Assembly (NCBI GenBank): GCA_018524725.1
Contig: JAEUWP010000562.1
Location: forward strand, 1 to 64,000
Origin: Podaxis mareebaensis
Lineage: Eukaryota > Basidiomycota > Agaricomycetes > Agaricales > Agaricaceae
Reading direction: 5' to 3'
Length of the DNA stretch: 64,000 nt
Shown here: positions 23,990 through 34,783 of the stretch, one piece after another
How the letters are laid out: each line of letters begins with the position of its first letter
Position numbering within the stretch: the first letter of the stretch is position 1
Notes under the pieces: model-generated
Databases searched by the model: none
What the model saw: only the letters and a program-made list of their open reading frames with translations
Told to the model about the DNA's origin: nothing
Made by a program: the position numbers and the translations under genes

Positions 23990-24460
23990 ATCAAAAATTT
24001 GCGGCGAATGACAGGGTGAGGGTAACAATGCAGATGAGTGATTTGGCGCGAGAGCATCACTCTCATCGCCCTCTTCTTTTTCTTCCCATTGTATCCGTCA
24101 AGCCCAACATCATCAAACGGCTCGGACTCTAGTCTGCGCTTAAACGCTTGACCGGCTGTTTCCCTCTTCCCGCCTCCCCTATTATTACCCTTTCTCATTG
24201 TTGTCCCGTTCTGCACCTCAGACAATCCTAGAGATTGTTGCTAAGCGTTACAAGGTGGGTGAGATGAAGTGCTGCCGAGCGAAGGTTAGGGGGACTGATG
24301 TGTTTGGGTGTAATAGTGCGTTTTCGGCGCTTCTGGACTTAACTTTATCGTCTCGCATAATCCCTTCCAACTTCTGCGTGGCCTTCCAACCCAACCAAAC
24401 TTCCCATCCAACTTCCAGGACCTTTAATTCCTTCCTTAGTAGGATTCCAAACCCTGACAC
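23990..24460 (-). CDS. Possible small basic protein, tentative
   Basis: Two adjacent minus-strand stretches look coding. 24460-24250 reads VGWEVWLGWKATQKLEGIMR, then SAENALLHPNTSVPLTFARQ. 24200-23986 reads GGGKRETAGQAFKRRLES, EPFDDVGLDGYNGKKKKRAM, ending at a stop near 23985. Composition is strongly basic and low in rare patterns, unlike random antisense. I could not find a donor/acceptor pair between them that keeps frame, so the gene structure is open. It would be divergent from the gene at 24642. No family recognised. Confidence 0.3.
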
Positions 24461-24641
24461 GCTGCTGCTGAACAGCAGAGCAGTACGTTATTCAACGCAC
24501 TATAAACTTTCCAACAAATTGGCTATTGCCTTGCTACCATCCCCGTTGCCACATACATAGGATCGGATTGCCAGCGTTCCTCTGATCACCAATCTTTCGC
24601 CTTGGCCCTTCCCCTTGCGTTTGCTCCGTTGACATTCCTTC

Positions 24642-26207
24642 ATGTCCGTTGCCGTTTCTATTGCGGGTCCTGCGATGACTACTCAAGGTTCAGACGCCAA
24701 ATCACCTCCGGATGCTACTGCAGAGATGTCAAAAGTGCCGACGCCTGGTAACCCCCCGCAAAATATTGCGCTCGAAATACCCCCGGTACCTACCACTGCT
24801 AGTTCGACTGCTATGAAGGGATTGGGAGGGGTGCAAGAGGTGGAAGGAGAAAAGGAAGAAGAATCAACGCCTGCCCCAACTTCGTCTTCCCTAAGTTCGT
24901 CTATCGTGTCCTCCTCGTCTTCATCCTCTTCTTCGCCTTTGACCTCGCCTTCATCGTCACCCTCCACGGACACTTGTGTTGCATCTGACACTAATCGGTG
25001 CGACCTCACTTCCGACAAGGACGTCCATGGGGAGCACAAGGACATGGAGCAGGTGAATGGAGAAAAGAATGAATCTGCACCGCCAACAGTATCAAACCTA
25101 GACCCTGACGCCGATACTGATGTCAAGCATGCGGACTCTGCAACTATCACCACTACACCAACATTGACATCAGTCTCATCAACCCCGGCTTCCTCTTCCT
25201 CCACCTCGCTTCCGGCTACACCTCCATCGTTGTCCCCGACTCCAACTTCTACTTCTCCTTCTACGACCAACATCAACGACTCCAGTGTTGATTCGAATGG
25301 ACTTCCATCGCTACTCCGTCCGCGCTCACATCCGAACCAAAACTTGAACGTCAAATTCGCTCCGTTGCCGGAACTTGCACCGAGGAAGCGGAAATCTAGT
25401 ACGCCACTCGGTATGGCTGCCCGGTCGCAGTTGGCCCGGAGGAGAAGAATGATGTATCAGGATCCGTATGATGAGGATGCAGGGTATGAGGACCCTTATC
25501 GAGCAAGGCGGAATCATTATACTGGACCGCCGGAGATCTCGGAGAAAGAGCAAATGGAAGGTGGACAGGGGAAGGGGAGTGGGAAGAAGAAAACGAAGAA
25601 GGCTGAAGCGGTGGGAGAAGCTGAGGATGGAGGAAAGAAAATGAAGGAGAAGAAGGAGAAGAGTCAGCGCGAGGAGGGAGAGCGGCAGTCTGAGGCGGAG
25701 AACGATGATCCTTTTGTTTTGCTTGCGAGGAAGATGGGGAAAGCTGGGAGGCATATATGGAAGAAAGTGGCAAGCGGTGGAAAGAATGGGAAGGAAGGTG
25801 CGGCTGGGGAGAAGGAGCAGCAGGCGGTCGTGCTTGCTGCGGTTACGGCTGATCCTGGGGAAGGACAGCAGAAGGAGAAGGAGAGACAAGAGAGGAGGGA
25901 GGGCGGGGTTTGGACGGAAGAAGTGGGTGAACAGTATAGAAAGATGCAAGAACAGAGGGTAAAGGATTCGATGGAACCTGATGCTCTCGCGCTGCACGTC
26001 ACATCCTCCTCGCCCCCGCCACCGGAATCCAGAAATTTCGACCAAAGACCTCTGCCTGAAGAGGTGGCATCACCTACCGTAGAGACAGATAGGGAGGGAG
26101 AGAAGGATCAAATCCAGGAGAAGGATCCCGACGTGAAGGGCGTGAAGTCGGATGGGAAAACGAACGCGTCCCTCACGATGTCACCCACCCCCATCTTAGC
26201 CTCATGA
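24642..26207 (+). CDS. Disordered basic/Ser-Thr-rich protein, conserved core near the middle
   Basis: A single uninterrupted frame of 521 codons. The first 220 residues are Ser/Thr/Pro-rich with runs of serine. A short distinctive core follows at about residues 228-265 (LNVKFAPLPELAPRKRKSST, PLGMAARSQLARRRRMMYQD), rich in Arg. The rest is Glu/Lys/Gly-rich (EKEQMEGGQGKGSGKKKTKK and similar) with little hydrophobic content, apart from DPFVLLARKMGKAGRHIWKK at about 350. I believe the FAPLPE...RRRR core is a recurring feature of fungal proteins of unknown function, but I cannot name it. No signal peptide, TM segment or catalytic motif is visible. A nuclear, nucleic-acid-binding role would fit the basic core, as inference only. 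Confidence 0.7.
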   Translation: MSVAVSIAGPAMTTQGSDAKSPPDATAEMSKVPTPGNPPQNIALEIPPVPTTASSTAMKGLGGVQEVEGEKEEESTPAPTSSSLSSSIVSSSSSSSSSPLTSPSSSPSTDTCVASDTNRCDLTSDKDVHGEHKDMEQVNGEKNESAPPTVSNLDPDADTDVKHADSATITTTPTLTSVSSTPASSSSTSLPATPPSLSPTPTSTSPSTTNINDSSVDSNGLPSLLRPRSHPNQNLNVKFAPLPELAPRKRKSSTPLGMAARSQLARRRRMMYQDPYDEDAGYEDPYRARRNHYTGPPEISEKEQMEGGQGKGSGKKKTKKAEAVGEAEDGGKKMKEKKEKSQREEGERQSEAENDDPFVLLARKMGKAGRHIWKKVASGGKNGKEGAAGEKEQQAVVLAAVTADPGEGQQKEKERQERREGGVWTEEVGEQYRKMQEQRVKDSMEPDALALHVTSSSPPPPESRNFDQRPLPEEVASPTVETDREGEKDQIQEKDPDVKGVKSDGKTNASLTMSPTPILAS

Positions 26208-27080
26208 CACCTCCAAGTTAGGTGCCTCGTTATTTCGTCTACGCGGTTCACCGCCCCCTCCTCCTAATTCATCCGCGCCCGCCGACATCCCATCAGCGCC
26301 GTCGATATATTTTATCTTCGTCGTTCTTTCATTTCACTCATCTCGGGTCTTTCACTTCTCTCGTTTATCTATTCCCAGCCTCGCCTCTCTACCGAAATAT
26401 CAACGCCTTCCCGGAAACCACCTTCACACATCATGCGTCTACATGCACCCTCATCGAAACGTTGATGATCGGTCAACTGTTTCTATTTTTACAGCATCCC
26501 CTCACTTTTCTCCCCCTTTTTTATGGTGAAATCTGGCTTGTTGCATTCAGTCTGTGGAATACCTTAGATATCTGTTTCCTCTCGTTCGTTCTACATTACC
26601 CATCCAAATTCCTCGGCCGGTGGAATGATACGCATTGGATATACCAGTGATACAATCATTTACTTATAAGTAGTAAATAAGTCTTCGAGTAATAAATGGT
26701 TCTTTTTTCCCGGCATCATGGCAAGTCGTGCGAGGGCTTGGTCCTTTCATTGTCAAGACCCAAAACTAGATAAAGTGCTTCTATATTTGTATGCAATCCA
26801 TAGGGCGCCCTCCATGTCCGGTTCGTCTTGACAGAATGATCGGCGTACGTCTCCATGGGGGAATCAATACCTGTCGAAGGAGAATACCATGCTACGTTAT
26901 GAGCTTCATACCCTAGCCTCGCGTTTACTACAACAACTAGTCTTCTCACTTTCTTTCAACACCCCTCCAGAGAGGACATTCACTCGTTTTTCCACATCAT
27001 AATATCCGTGATACCATCCTATCTCTCTCACTGAAGACACCTAAGGCTTGAAGCTCAAAACCCAAAACATTGAAGGAAGA
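26208..27080. other. Intergenic: 3' UTR of the preceding gene, then promoter
   Basis: Pyrimidine-rich sequence follows the stop at 26207. AT-rich stretches with 'aataaatgg' at about 26690 could serve as polyadenylation signals. The 100-200 bp before 27081 are the probable promoter of the membrane-protein gene. A 142-codon plus-strand frame at 26222-26650 is low-complexity and is treated as untranslated. Confidence 0.35.
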
Positions 27081-28561
27081 ATGGCGGCGCTATGCAGTTC
27101 TGTCCCCACATTAACAGGGGTGGACACGATAACGTCGCAAAGCCTCTTTACCATGACTTTCACGACCCTAACGACACTACCGCCGACAACGGTGCCTGTA
27201 ACGATTGCAGCTCTCGGCCCATTCGTGCTGAGTGGAGGACACAAAATCATCGCAGGTGCGTTGTGATAGCCTAGACCGTCTTTGCCCTTGTAGGGGTAAC
27301 TAACCTCGCATTTATCGCCAAGGCAAAACATCCGCGGTAGCCGTCACATCGACCAGAACCTTTGAGGCCCTATTGACACAGGCAACAACGCTATTCGGTG
27401 TAGTGTGCACCCCGGGACCAACGACGCCTCCTAGCACCACTACCACTACTGTAATCAGTAGTGACTTCGGTAGCGATTTCAGTGGCCCCAGTGACACTAC
27501 TACCACTCTGTCGCCACCGGCAATACCGAGTATTTCATCGACAATAGCCAGTGTTCCATCGATAACACCCAGTATTCCAGTCAGCATGTCGGTGTCAACG
27601 GGATTGAGCCAGGATGTCTTGACGGTTAGCCTAGTGGAAACCGTTACGACGTCTAGTGGGGAGCCTCTACAAACTGCTGGCAGTTTTGATCGCGCCCAAA
27701 GCGGAGGAATCTCCAGGAATCATGTGGCTGCGATTGTGGGAGGAAGTGTGGGCGGAGTAGTAGCAATTTTGGCTCTGGCATTGTGCTTCTGGTACGTCAA
27801 TTCTGCCGTCCCGTCGATCAGGAGAGATCATTTGATGGTTGCGCAGGAGGCGAAGGAGAAGGCGGCCAGTCTGGGATGGTGTGTTTAAAGACGATCAGGT
27901 CGGCGAGGAGAGCCATAAGCCAAAGCCGAATTCCGGGCGTTCGGGACAGCGTGCAGTACTCGTGCCGTTTCCCTATGATGCATCGCCTACATCGGCTTAC
28001 AGAGATGTAAAGCATAACGACCATGGACGGCAGCCGAGCGCAGGCCCATCGGTCGTCACGGAAAACTCTGGAACCCATCATCAGAATGCGTCTGGGACCT
28101 GGGGACAACAGGCTTATACTCAGTATCAATACCCGGACGATGGGTACGGGTACGGGATTGGGGGCACAAAAGCGGGAGGGTACCAGTCTTCCAATTCGAG
28201 CTCAAACCAAATGCTACGAGATTCCTATGGAGCACATGCCGCGCCGGTAGGCATATCGCCAGAGGGAAGGAATCATGACAGAAATAGTAGTGGTGAATCG
28301 GGTTCTTCCCTTGGTCCTGGGGTTGCTCCAGTCAGCCAGACCACAACAAGCGCCGCGCCTCCGACGCCCGTAGTCAACCCCTTCGTGTCTACGCCACGTC
28401 CAATTCGGCTGCAGCTGGCGAATCCCAGTCGGGGGAGATATCAGGAATTGGAGACATCACCAACGGCGGAGGCGGGTCGAGCACTAGAAGCACAAAGGGA
28501 AAACCCGCGACAAGACGGGAGAAGTGCTCTCGTCGCGCCTCCGTCATACACTGAGGCATGA
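27081..28561 (+). CDS. Mucin-like single-pass membrane protein, paralog 1
   Basis: Three exons: 27081-27255, 27323-27791 and 27847-28561, junctions in phase 1 and 2. Start MAALCSSVPTLTGVDTITSQ aligns with paralogs at 31212 and 37123. The ectodomain is Thr/Ser/Pro-rich (TFTTLTTLPPTTVPVTI, repeated TTTT and PSIP blocks) and probably O-mannosylated. The TM segment is HVAAIVGGSVGGVVAILALALCFW with a Gly-zipper. The third exon opens with a run of Arg (RRRRRR) then PVWDGVF, the stop-transfer signal, and a disordered cytosolic tail ends PPSYTEA. The PPSY/PPAY ending, shared with paralog 4, resembles a PY motif that binds WW domains of Rsp5-type ubiquitin ligases. No N-terminal signal peptide is obvious. 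A cell-surface sensor or wall-associated role is inferred from the layout. Confidence 0.75.
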
Positions 28562-29520
28562 AGGTGGTGAAGTGAAGATGACGCTGGTGAGTTGTCCAGG
28601 GGTTGCACGTGCGGTTGAGAGGAACCGGAAGCCTGATTGTATGATTTCAGAGCAGAAATTAACCTCGAGGTCAATGGGTTCTGTGGGAGACCGGGAAATT
28701 TTAAACATTTTTGCTGATTTAAGTCGAGTTCCGGAAAGAATTGTTTGATAGTTTTCGGGTTTCACGGACGAACTTTATCAGCCGGACCAACACATATGCA
28801 GTAGTGCGTTACATATTCGGAATGTGCACGTATTTGGTTGTGTATGAACTCAAGATGACGTCGGAAGCGTCGCGGTAACCCTCAAGTTCCTTACATACAT
28901 TTGGACATCGCGTCGTACATAGACAAATCCAACCTCTGTTACCTTTGCGCTTCTCACTTCTGTCCCATTCTACTGAGGTGTCGTGGCCGTTCTAGTTCCG
29001 CCGCCAAGAAACTGCAAGTCTCTTTGCCTTTCAGCGAGTCAGGCTCCTCTCAGTTGCGTTCAGGAGTGAAAGGAGTAACACGTTAACCTCCCAAAAGGCG
29101 CGACGCTCCGGGTATCGAAAGCCATGCTAGCTAGCAGCGGCTGGCTCTTCTGGCGTTGGAAATGTTATTGTTGTCTATTCAGTCCCACCTCACACAGGTG
29201 ACTTGACCCTACGTTGCGGGAGCTCAACACATAAATAATCAAGTGGGATAAGACAACTTTACAAGGCAAGTGTAGCTATAATTGTCAATGATATATAGTG
29301 GCGCTCATCTCTCGATGTAGTTTACACATTCCGATATTCATTTGGTGTGTCTACCAGGGATCTTTAGGCTCGGGACTTCTGGGAGACTGTCCAACTGATA
29401 GACTCGTAAAGGAAAGGGGTTGATAGAAAGTCATACCAGTGTAATCTTTCCCTTCGTGTTTTCGCCTCCTGCGCCAACAGACATCAGGAGCCAACATTCC
29501 AGCGCGGCGGCTACACCAGA
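28562..29520. other. Intergenic, no gene seen
   Basis: Holds the 3' region of the first mucin-like gene and the 5' region of the pseudogene copy. Short ORFs here have no splice support or domain. Confidence 0.4.
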
Positions 29521-30360
29521 GTGGCTGGCGAAGGGTGCTTATCCATCCCAGAAACTACTCTTACCCACCTTCTGAGGACGGAGAGCGTCCACACGACATT
29601 CAGATCCGTAATAGTAACTGCATCATCTTCGTTGATCAGCTACACAACTACACTGCCTTGTTCGTCTCAATCATGCGTTGTGCTTCCGACTATTATCACA
29701 ACCCAGATCCCTGGTTTGTTGATTGACCAAGCTCCCCAACACTTGCTGATGTGTCCCCCGGGCTAGGTCCTGTATTTGCTACACAAATTCCTGTCGTCCA
29801 GACCACGTTCGTCGATGTGCATGTTCCCTGGATCTGGTGGACAAGCACCTGTAGACGCTCCCAATTCGACGCGAGTAGTGTCTTAGTGCCAACCACTCTT
29901 TCAACAACCCTCACTCAAGGCCCTGCCATTACCTTTGATGTCGTGGTGCCCAGCACATCGTCCCGCGCTCCATCCGCCGTGACAACATCGGTACCAGATA
30001 TATAAATCCCTCCAAGTACTATCACAGTGACGTCTAAACCAGCTGACCAAGACCTGGACACTTCGAGAGAAAATAATTTAAATCTGATTATTGGCGGCGT
30101 AGTGGGCGGTGTAAGTGCGTTGATTATCGCAGCGTTGACCGCGTATTACTTCTTGTAAGCAGGACATTCTCTTACTCATCGTCGATTTCGATATTGATAC
30201 CGCCGTAGAAAGAGGCTCGCAACAAGGGCAGGGTTCGATGATTTGTTCGACGGCACTGCTCCGTTCGTCAATGGCCATGCCCATAGTCATGGGGCTAGAA
30301 TGAAGAAACAATGCCAAAGGCCCCATCGGTCCCACCAGCTGCAACAAGAACAGGTTGTAA
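29521..30360 (+). pseudogene. Mucin-like single-pass membrane protein, paralog 2, pseudogene
   Basis: This aligns with the three other paralogs exon for exon. Exon 1 reads AGEGCLSIPETTLTHLLRTE and ends SCVVLPTIITTQIPG before a GT; exon 2 gives PVVQTTFVDVHVPW and later the TM region NLIIGGVVGGVSALIIAALT. Exon 3 begins KRLATRAGFDDLFDGT, the equivalent of the RRR...WDDIF stop-transfer of paralog 4. Two lesions are visible. The codon where all the paralogs have ATG is GTG (29521-29523), with no ATG upstream in frame close by. A TAA stop (about 30003-30005) lies inside the ectodomain after TTSVPDI. The cytosolic tail is not recognisable beyond about 30360. A tandem-duplicate relic is the simplest reading. 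Confidence 0.7.
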
Positions 30361-31211
30361 ACCCGGCGTAAAAGTGGCGCCGAGTCTACTCAAACGACAC
30401 CTTCAATAAGCCTTCAATCGTCGCAACACCTTCTCGTTTCTCATCGGATTGATTCCCAGCGGGTACCAGCATCACCCAATCAACCTGCGACGTTCTTCCG
30501 CTCCCCGATTTGATCCTCTCACCGACTTGATATATCCCCTTCCCGAAGTCGACGGATGAAGTTTTATCCAAAACGGAAACCCTAGTTACCCTTTGCTGAA
30601 CTGTGCACCGACCTTGATACAGTCGGTCGCACTCGTGGACTGGGACTTGTGGAAGCGACCATAATCAAGAAGGATGCCACACATTCCGACATCGCGTTGG
30701 CTTAGGGTGAAAAAAGAACGAAAGAAGAGCTGGTCGCTTGGGTTATGTATTATTTGATTTTCTCCATTTCATATGCTCAAGGGTCTCGATTTCTATCACC
30801 GCTCATGCTGCGAACCTTGCTGCAATTTCTCATCCCCTTCCGGATTTGACACCCCCGGGTCGAACTACGGTGCGTCAAACAGGCAAATCAGACCCATATA
30901 ACAGGCGAAACACGCCTGCGGAAGGTCTGCTGTTCATGTATTTCGTAACAAAACAGGAAGAACAGGAAAATCGACGCTACAAGCCTGTTCTGGATTAACT
31001 CGGGCCATCAGGAATCGTCGACTCGTTAGCCGAGAGAATTCAGGGCCGACTCAATTACTTCGATAAGAGGGGAGGGTAACTCTTTTAATGGCCACACCAG
31101 TGTGGGGAGATCTTGCGTCAGACCTTTCCCCCACCCCCGCATTTTCCTGGTCTCCTCCACCGACCACGAGACGAGATAGCCAACAGGCCTGCTTTCAAAA
31201 CGACGGAAGAT
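30361..31211. other. Intergenic, decayed tail and promoter region
   Basis: Positions 30361-30700 probably carry degraded remains of the pseudogene's tail. The rest is upstream sequence of the gene at 31212. Nothing else is recognised. Confidence 0.3.
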
Positions 31212-32789
31212 ATGGCCGAATCTTGTTCTTCGTTCCCTACCCTCACTAGCACCCAGGAGATCAGGACCCAAAGTGTCTTGACGACATTTTCTACTGTCAT
31301 TTCTACCATTCCGGCCTCGACATTGAGCGTCACTACGACAATCCCCTGTGGAAATACATCATGTCCTTCAACTGTCTCACTTACAGAGGTTCCCGGTATG
31401 GGCGTTTTTATCTCATGGGTGTAAACGATTCACACAATGACTTTATCATAAAACCCAGCCCGTCCATTCACAACACTGGTTCCAGTTACCTTAACCTCTC
31501 AAATTGATACATTCCTCTTGACAACTCTCTGGGGAAGCAGCTGTACGCGTTCGAGCAGTAGCCCAACTTCCAATCCTCCGATCTCTACCCCAGCTACACC
31601 TAGCACCAGTTTGACGACAAGTTCGTCATCGTTGTCGTCGCCGTCGCCATCACCTTCATCATTATCTTTGTCGCCGTCGTCGTTGTCGTCATTATCGTTG
31701 ACGTCGTCGCCGCTGTCGTCAGCACCTTTTTCTTCGTCTATATCTGAAACATCCATTCGATCACCTTCTGAGTACACCTCAGTCGCAATCTCAACAAGGC
31801 CTGATGGCATCATCACTTCAAATACGATCGTTGCGACAGTTGTACCCCCCGAATGGACTGCCATAAATAGTGGTAGAGTTGATGGAAACGGAAGTGCAAA
31901 CTTGGGTGCAATTGTCGGTGGTGTTGTTGGAGGTGCTGTTTTCTTGGGCATCGTGGCTTTGGTAATATGGTACTTCTTGTAAGTGGTTTGGGCTACCTTT
32001 CCACTTCAGCTACTGATATAAGGTCGCCTCCGCTTTTCACGTTACTAGAAGGAGGCGGGCGTACAATGCGCAACTGGATGCACTGTTTGAGAAAGCTGAC
32101 CCACCGCTGATTATGAAAACACCCCACGATTACGATGACCGTACTTCCACTGGCCACCTCGAATCATTTGATTATCATCAGCAAGAGAGTCCTCAACGCC
32201 AGTCTCAGTATCCTCGAGGGGACCAGGTATGGTCTCAGTATCACGAAAATTTTGACTAACAAACACAATACCATGCTTGCTCATGCAGGGATTCCACCCT
32301 GACCCACAACATTTCCACCACCAATGCGACCCTCAGCCAACTACTCCACAGTCCCAACAATACCCGTCTCTCGACCAGACACGGGGCTACGACCCTTCAT
32401 TATACCTCGATCCTCAATCAGCTCATCAACAGCAGTTTAGCTCGAGTAACTGGCAGATCCAAGGACAGCCAGAGCACGACGGTGACACACTGGGTAACGC
32501 TCAGCCTCTACAGGTGGGGCATGTTGGAATCGATCCATCTCTTCCAGCAACTGTAGGACACGATCCCACGGGATATCCATATAGTCCTGGCCCGAGTTAT
32601 CCGGGTCATCACGACCAACCCTCGGTCGCTCAAAACGTTTCGTACCCTCCTTTGAACGCGTATGATCCTGCGACCCGATTTCCGCCCACCGCTGCTCACC
32701 AGCAGGTGCTCCACAGCAGCGGTATCCCTGGCGTTCAAGGTCTGGTGTCACCGTCTGCATCGGGACCTCTCGGAGCTTATGCAGTATGA
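31212..32789 (+). CDS. Mucin-like single-pass membrane protein, paralog 3
   Basis: Four exons: 31212-31395, 31459-31978, 32049-32226 and 32289-32789. Start MAESCSSFPTLTSTQEIRTQ. Exon 2 opens ARPFTTLVPVTLTSQIDTFL, then LTTLWGSSCTR, and continues in a long Ser-rich run. The TM segment is LGAIVGGVVGGAVFLGIVAL. Exon 3 starts LRRRRAYNAQLDALFEKADP, with the Arg-rich stop-transfer. Exon 4 is a Gln/Pro/Tyr/His-rich tail with PYSPGPSYPGHH and ends SGPLGAYAV, unlike the PPSY/PPAY end of paralogs 1 and 4. The short NxT/Cys pattern and Gly-zipper TM are the features shared by all four. The long low-complexity run may vary in length between strains. Function is unknown; presumed plasma-membrane. Confidence 0.75.
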
Positions 32790-33069
32790 GTGATATGCTG
32801 ACGGTGACCAAGGGGGAATGGGCCCTTTACCTCACTAGTCTTCGTGCATTGCAGCATGAACCACACCAATCGTGGGCGCGTACCCATACCCGCGTCAGTC
32901 TGCCTGAATAGATCGTTGTGTATTATATTAGCTGTCCGTTCCCCGCCCTTTCAAGCAAATGTGCACCTAGATGGAGAACGAAGAAAGTCAGACTGTCTGG
33001 CCGTCAAGTTCCGCACTACTGCTTGCTTTACATAGGTAGCAAGGTATCTATAGTCTAAATCTTTGGTGT

Positions 33070-34605
33070 TCATATGTCCGGACTGTATATCAATCTCTTC
33101 CCCCTACCACTCTTTATATTATCTTTATTCGACAAGTCTATCCTTTTACCATCGATGATCAGTTCCAAGTTGAATCCCTGCCCAACAAGGTCGCATAATG
33201 CATATCTAAGTGGCGCCTCCCATTCAATATTGACATTGAGAAGCTCGAGGCGAAAATGTGAGGTAATTCCCCTCTGAAGCCTTTTCATCAGAAGCTCCAG
33301 AACGAGGTCTTCATCGTGTCTCTTAAGCATGCTATATGCTCCATTGCTCGCTTCGGAGTAGACCCCATAGCAGTAGTTGATGATCAAGGTTCTCAAGTAT
33401 GGGAGGTAAAGAGTCGAGGTCCCATTGAGAACCTTGAGGATATTGCGGATTGCGTCTTTATGGCAATAATTCAAGGTCATTTCTCTGAGACTATGGGTCC
33501 GCGCGAAAATATACTGTATAGTCGAGGTGGGCCATGCGGAGAGATGGTGGAATTTGATGGAAGTTAGTGATTTCGGGAGGTTGGAGAAGAGAGCCCTGAT
33601 GTAGGGGAACGATTCGGAGTCGACAAGGGCCTCTGACTCTTCTACTCCCACCTGATTCCAAGAGAGAGTACGAATAGCGGGCATTTCGATACGATTGAAA
33701 AGTTTTAAGAGGCGGGAGTCAGCGCAATGTGACCACGTCAGCTCCTCCAAGTGGTGATAGACAAGTTTGTCGTTCGTGGAGAGTGTAGTGGCGTCCCCGT
33801 GCCAAGCGTGTCGAGGACGGTGAAGGTTTGCACTACGGAACCTGACAAGGTTCAGGCAGCGCGAGAGCAGCTCTGTACAGATGTCGATTGTCACGGAATT
33901 GAGTTCCAAGACGGTGATCGACGCCCAAGGGAGTATAATCCGTGAGTCAACGTTCCGTAAGGAGATTCGCGAAAGAGACGGAACATCTGTAAGCAAAAGC
34001 TCACTTGACGTCTCTTGGGTATGTCCGTCTAACGAGAGGTGCCCCAACCTCGAAAAACCGGAGAACGAATGTGCCCACCCCAGAGGGGCGTTAGACACTT
34101 GGAGAAATTGGATTTTTTGTGAATACTCTGGGCGGAAGAGCACATTCGTGATGGCTTTGAACGATTTACGGGAGTCTGGGGTTGGAGGGAGGTCAAGGTC
34201 GAGTGATATAGGAAGGTTCGAAACGTTAATGAGGTAAAGTTCCAGGAATGCGATGGTGTTTTTGATTTTTGCTCGTAGATGGACGTGGAGAGACAGTGCC
34301 GTCCAGAGCTGCGGTGTTGACCAGGCAACTCGCCGCCAATGATGGGAAACGTGCCCGAGGGTAAGGGGAAAGAAGCGTCGACTATACCAGCCTCGAGGGT
34401 TGTACATGCGGCCTTCTCTGTCTAGGCTGATATGTGGACATGCGTGTTGAAATATCAGAGATAGAATCTCGGTCGCAAGTGTCCTCGTAGCGGCCTGCGC
34501 ACTGTTGAGGCGCCGCAATAGTGCTACACGTTTTTGGCTGGGTTGGGAATCACCAATTTCCAAATGGCGTAGTTCTTGCAGTATCGAGCTGACCTCGTCA
34601 TTCAT
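33070..34605 (-). CDS. F-box protein with leucine-rich C-terminal region
   Basis: A single 511-residue frame. A coiled-coil-like N-terminus with KRVALLRRLNSAQAA leads into an F-box: LATEILSLIFQHACPHISLD, then LGHVSHHWRRVAWSTPQLWT (about residues 40-100). The F-box binds Skp1 in SCF ubiquitin ligases. The remainder has irregular LRR-like units (FSRLGHLSLDG, HLEELTWSHC, HSLREMTLNYC), expected to recognise a substrate. This is the F-box arrangement seen in large numbers in mushroom genomes. It lies next to a paralog at 34784-36419. No start ambiguity: MNDEVSSILQEL is the first ATG in frame. The substrate is unknown. Confidence 0.8.
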   Translation of the reverse strand: MNDEVSSILQELRHLEIGDSQPSQKRVALLRRLNSAQAATRTLATEILSLIFQHACPHISLDREGRMYNPRGWYSRRFFPLTLGHVSHHWRRVAWSTPQLWTALSLHVHLRAKIKNTIAFLELYLINVSNLPISLDLDLPPTPDSRKSFKAITNVLFRPEYSQKIQFLQVSNAPLGWAHSFSGFSRLGHLSLDGHTQETSSELLLTDVPSLSRISLRNVDSRIILPWASITVLELNSVTIDICTELLSRCLNLVRFRSANLHRPRHAWHGDATTLSTNDKLVYHHLEELTWSHCADSRLLKLFNRIEMPAIRTLSWNQVGVEESEALVDSESFPYIRALFSNLPKSLTSIKFHHLSAWPTSTIQYIFARTHSLREMTLNYCHKDAIRNILKVLNGTSTLYLPYLRTLIINYCYGVYSEASNGAYSMLKRHDEDLVLELLMKRLQRGITSHFRLELLNVNIEWEAPLRYALCDLVGQGFNLELIIDGKRIDLSNKDNIKSGRGKRLIYSPDI

Positions 34606-34783
34606 CCTGATTAGGGTGTGGGGATGATAAGAGCGGGAACGCGAGGGAACAAGTTCAGTCGTAAATTTGCTGTGTAGGGGCTTACGAGCTCCTTGAACGG
34701 AGACATGATGCTAATCATTATTCGGCTGTCAGGTCCGGACACATTCCTATTATTAGTAAACAGCATTCGGAGTATGTATCTAA

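Noticed and set aside
25326..26045. Long minus-strand frames opposite the disordered basic protein
   Set aside because: They are the antisense of a low-complexity coding region (Glu/Lys-rich read as Leu/Phe/Ser). Their length is explained by codon bias on the plus strand.
26222..26650. 142-codon plus-strand frame after the disordered protein
   Set aside because: Pyrimidine-rich sequence with no domain, directly after a stop; treated as 3' UTR.
31499..31951. Asp/Val-rich minus-strand frame opposite the mucin-like copy 3
   Set aside because: Antisense of a Ser-rich repeat run; the plus strand fits three paralogs.
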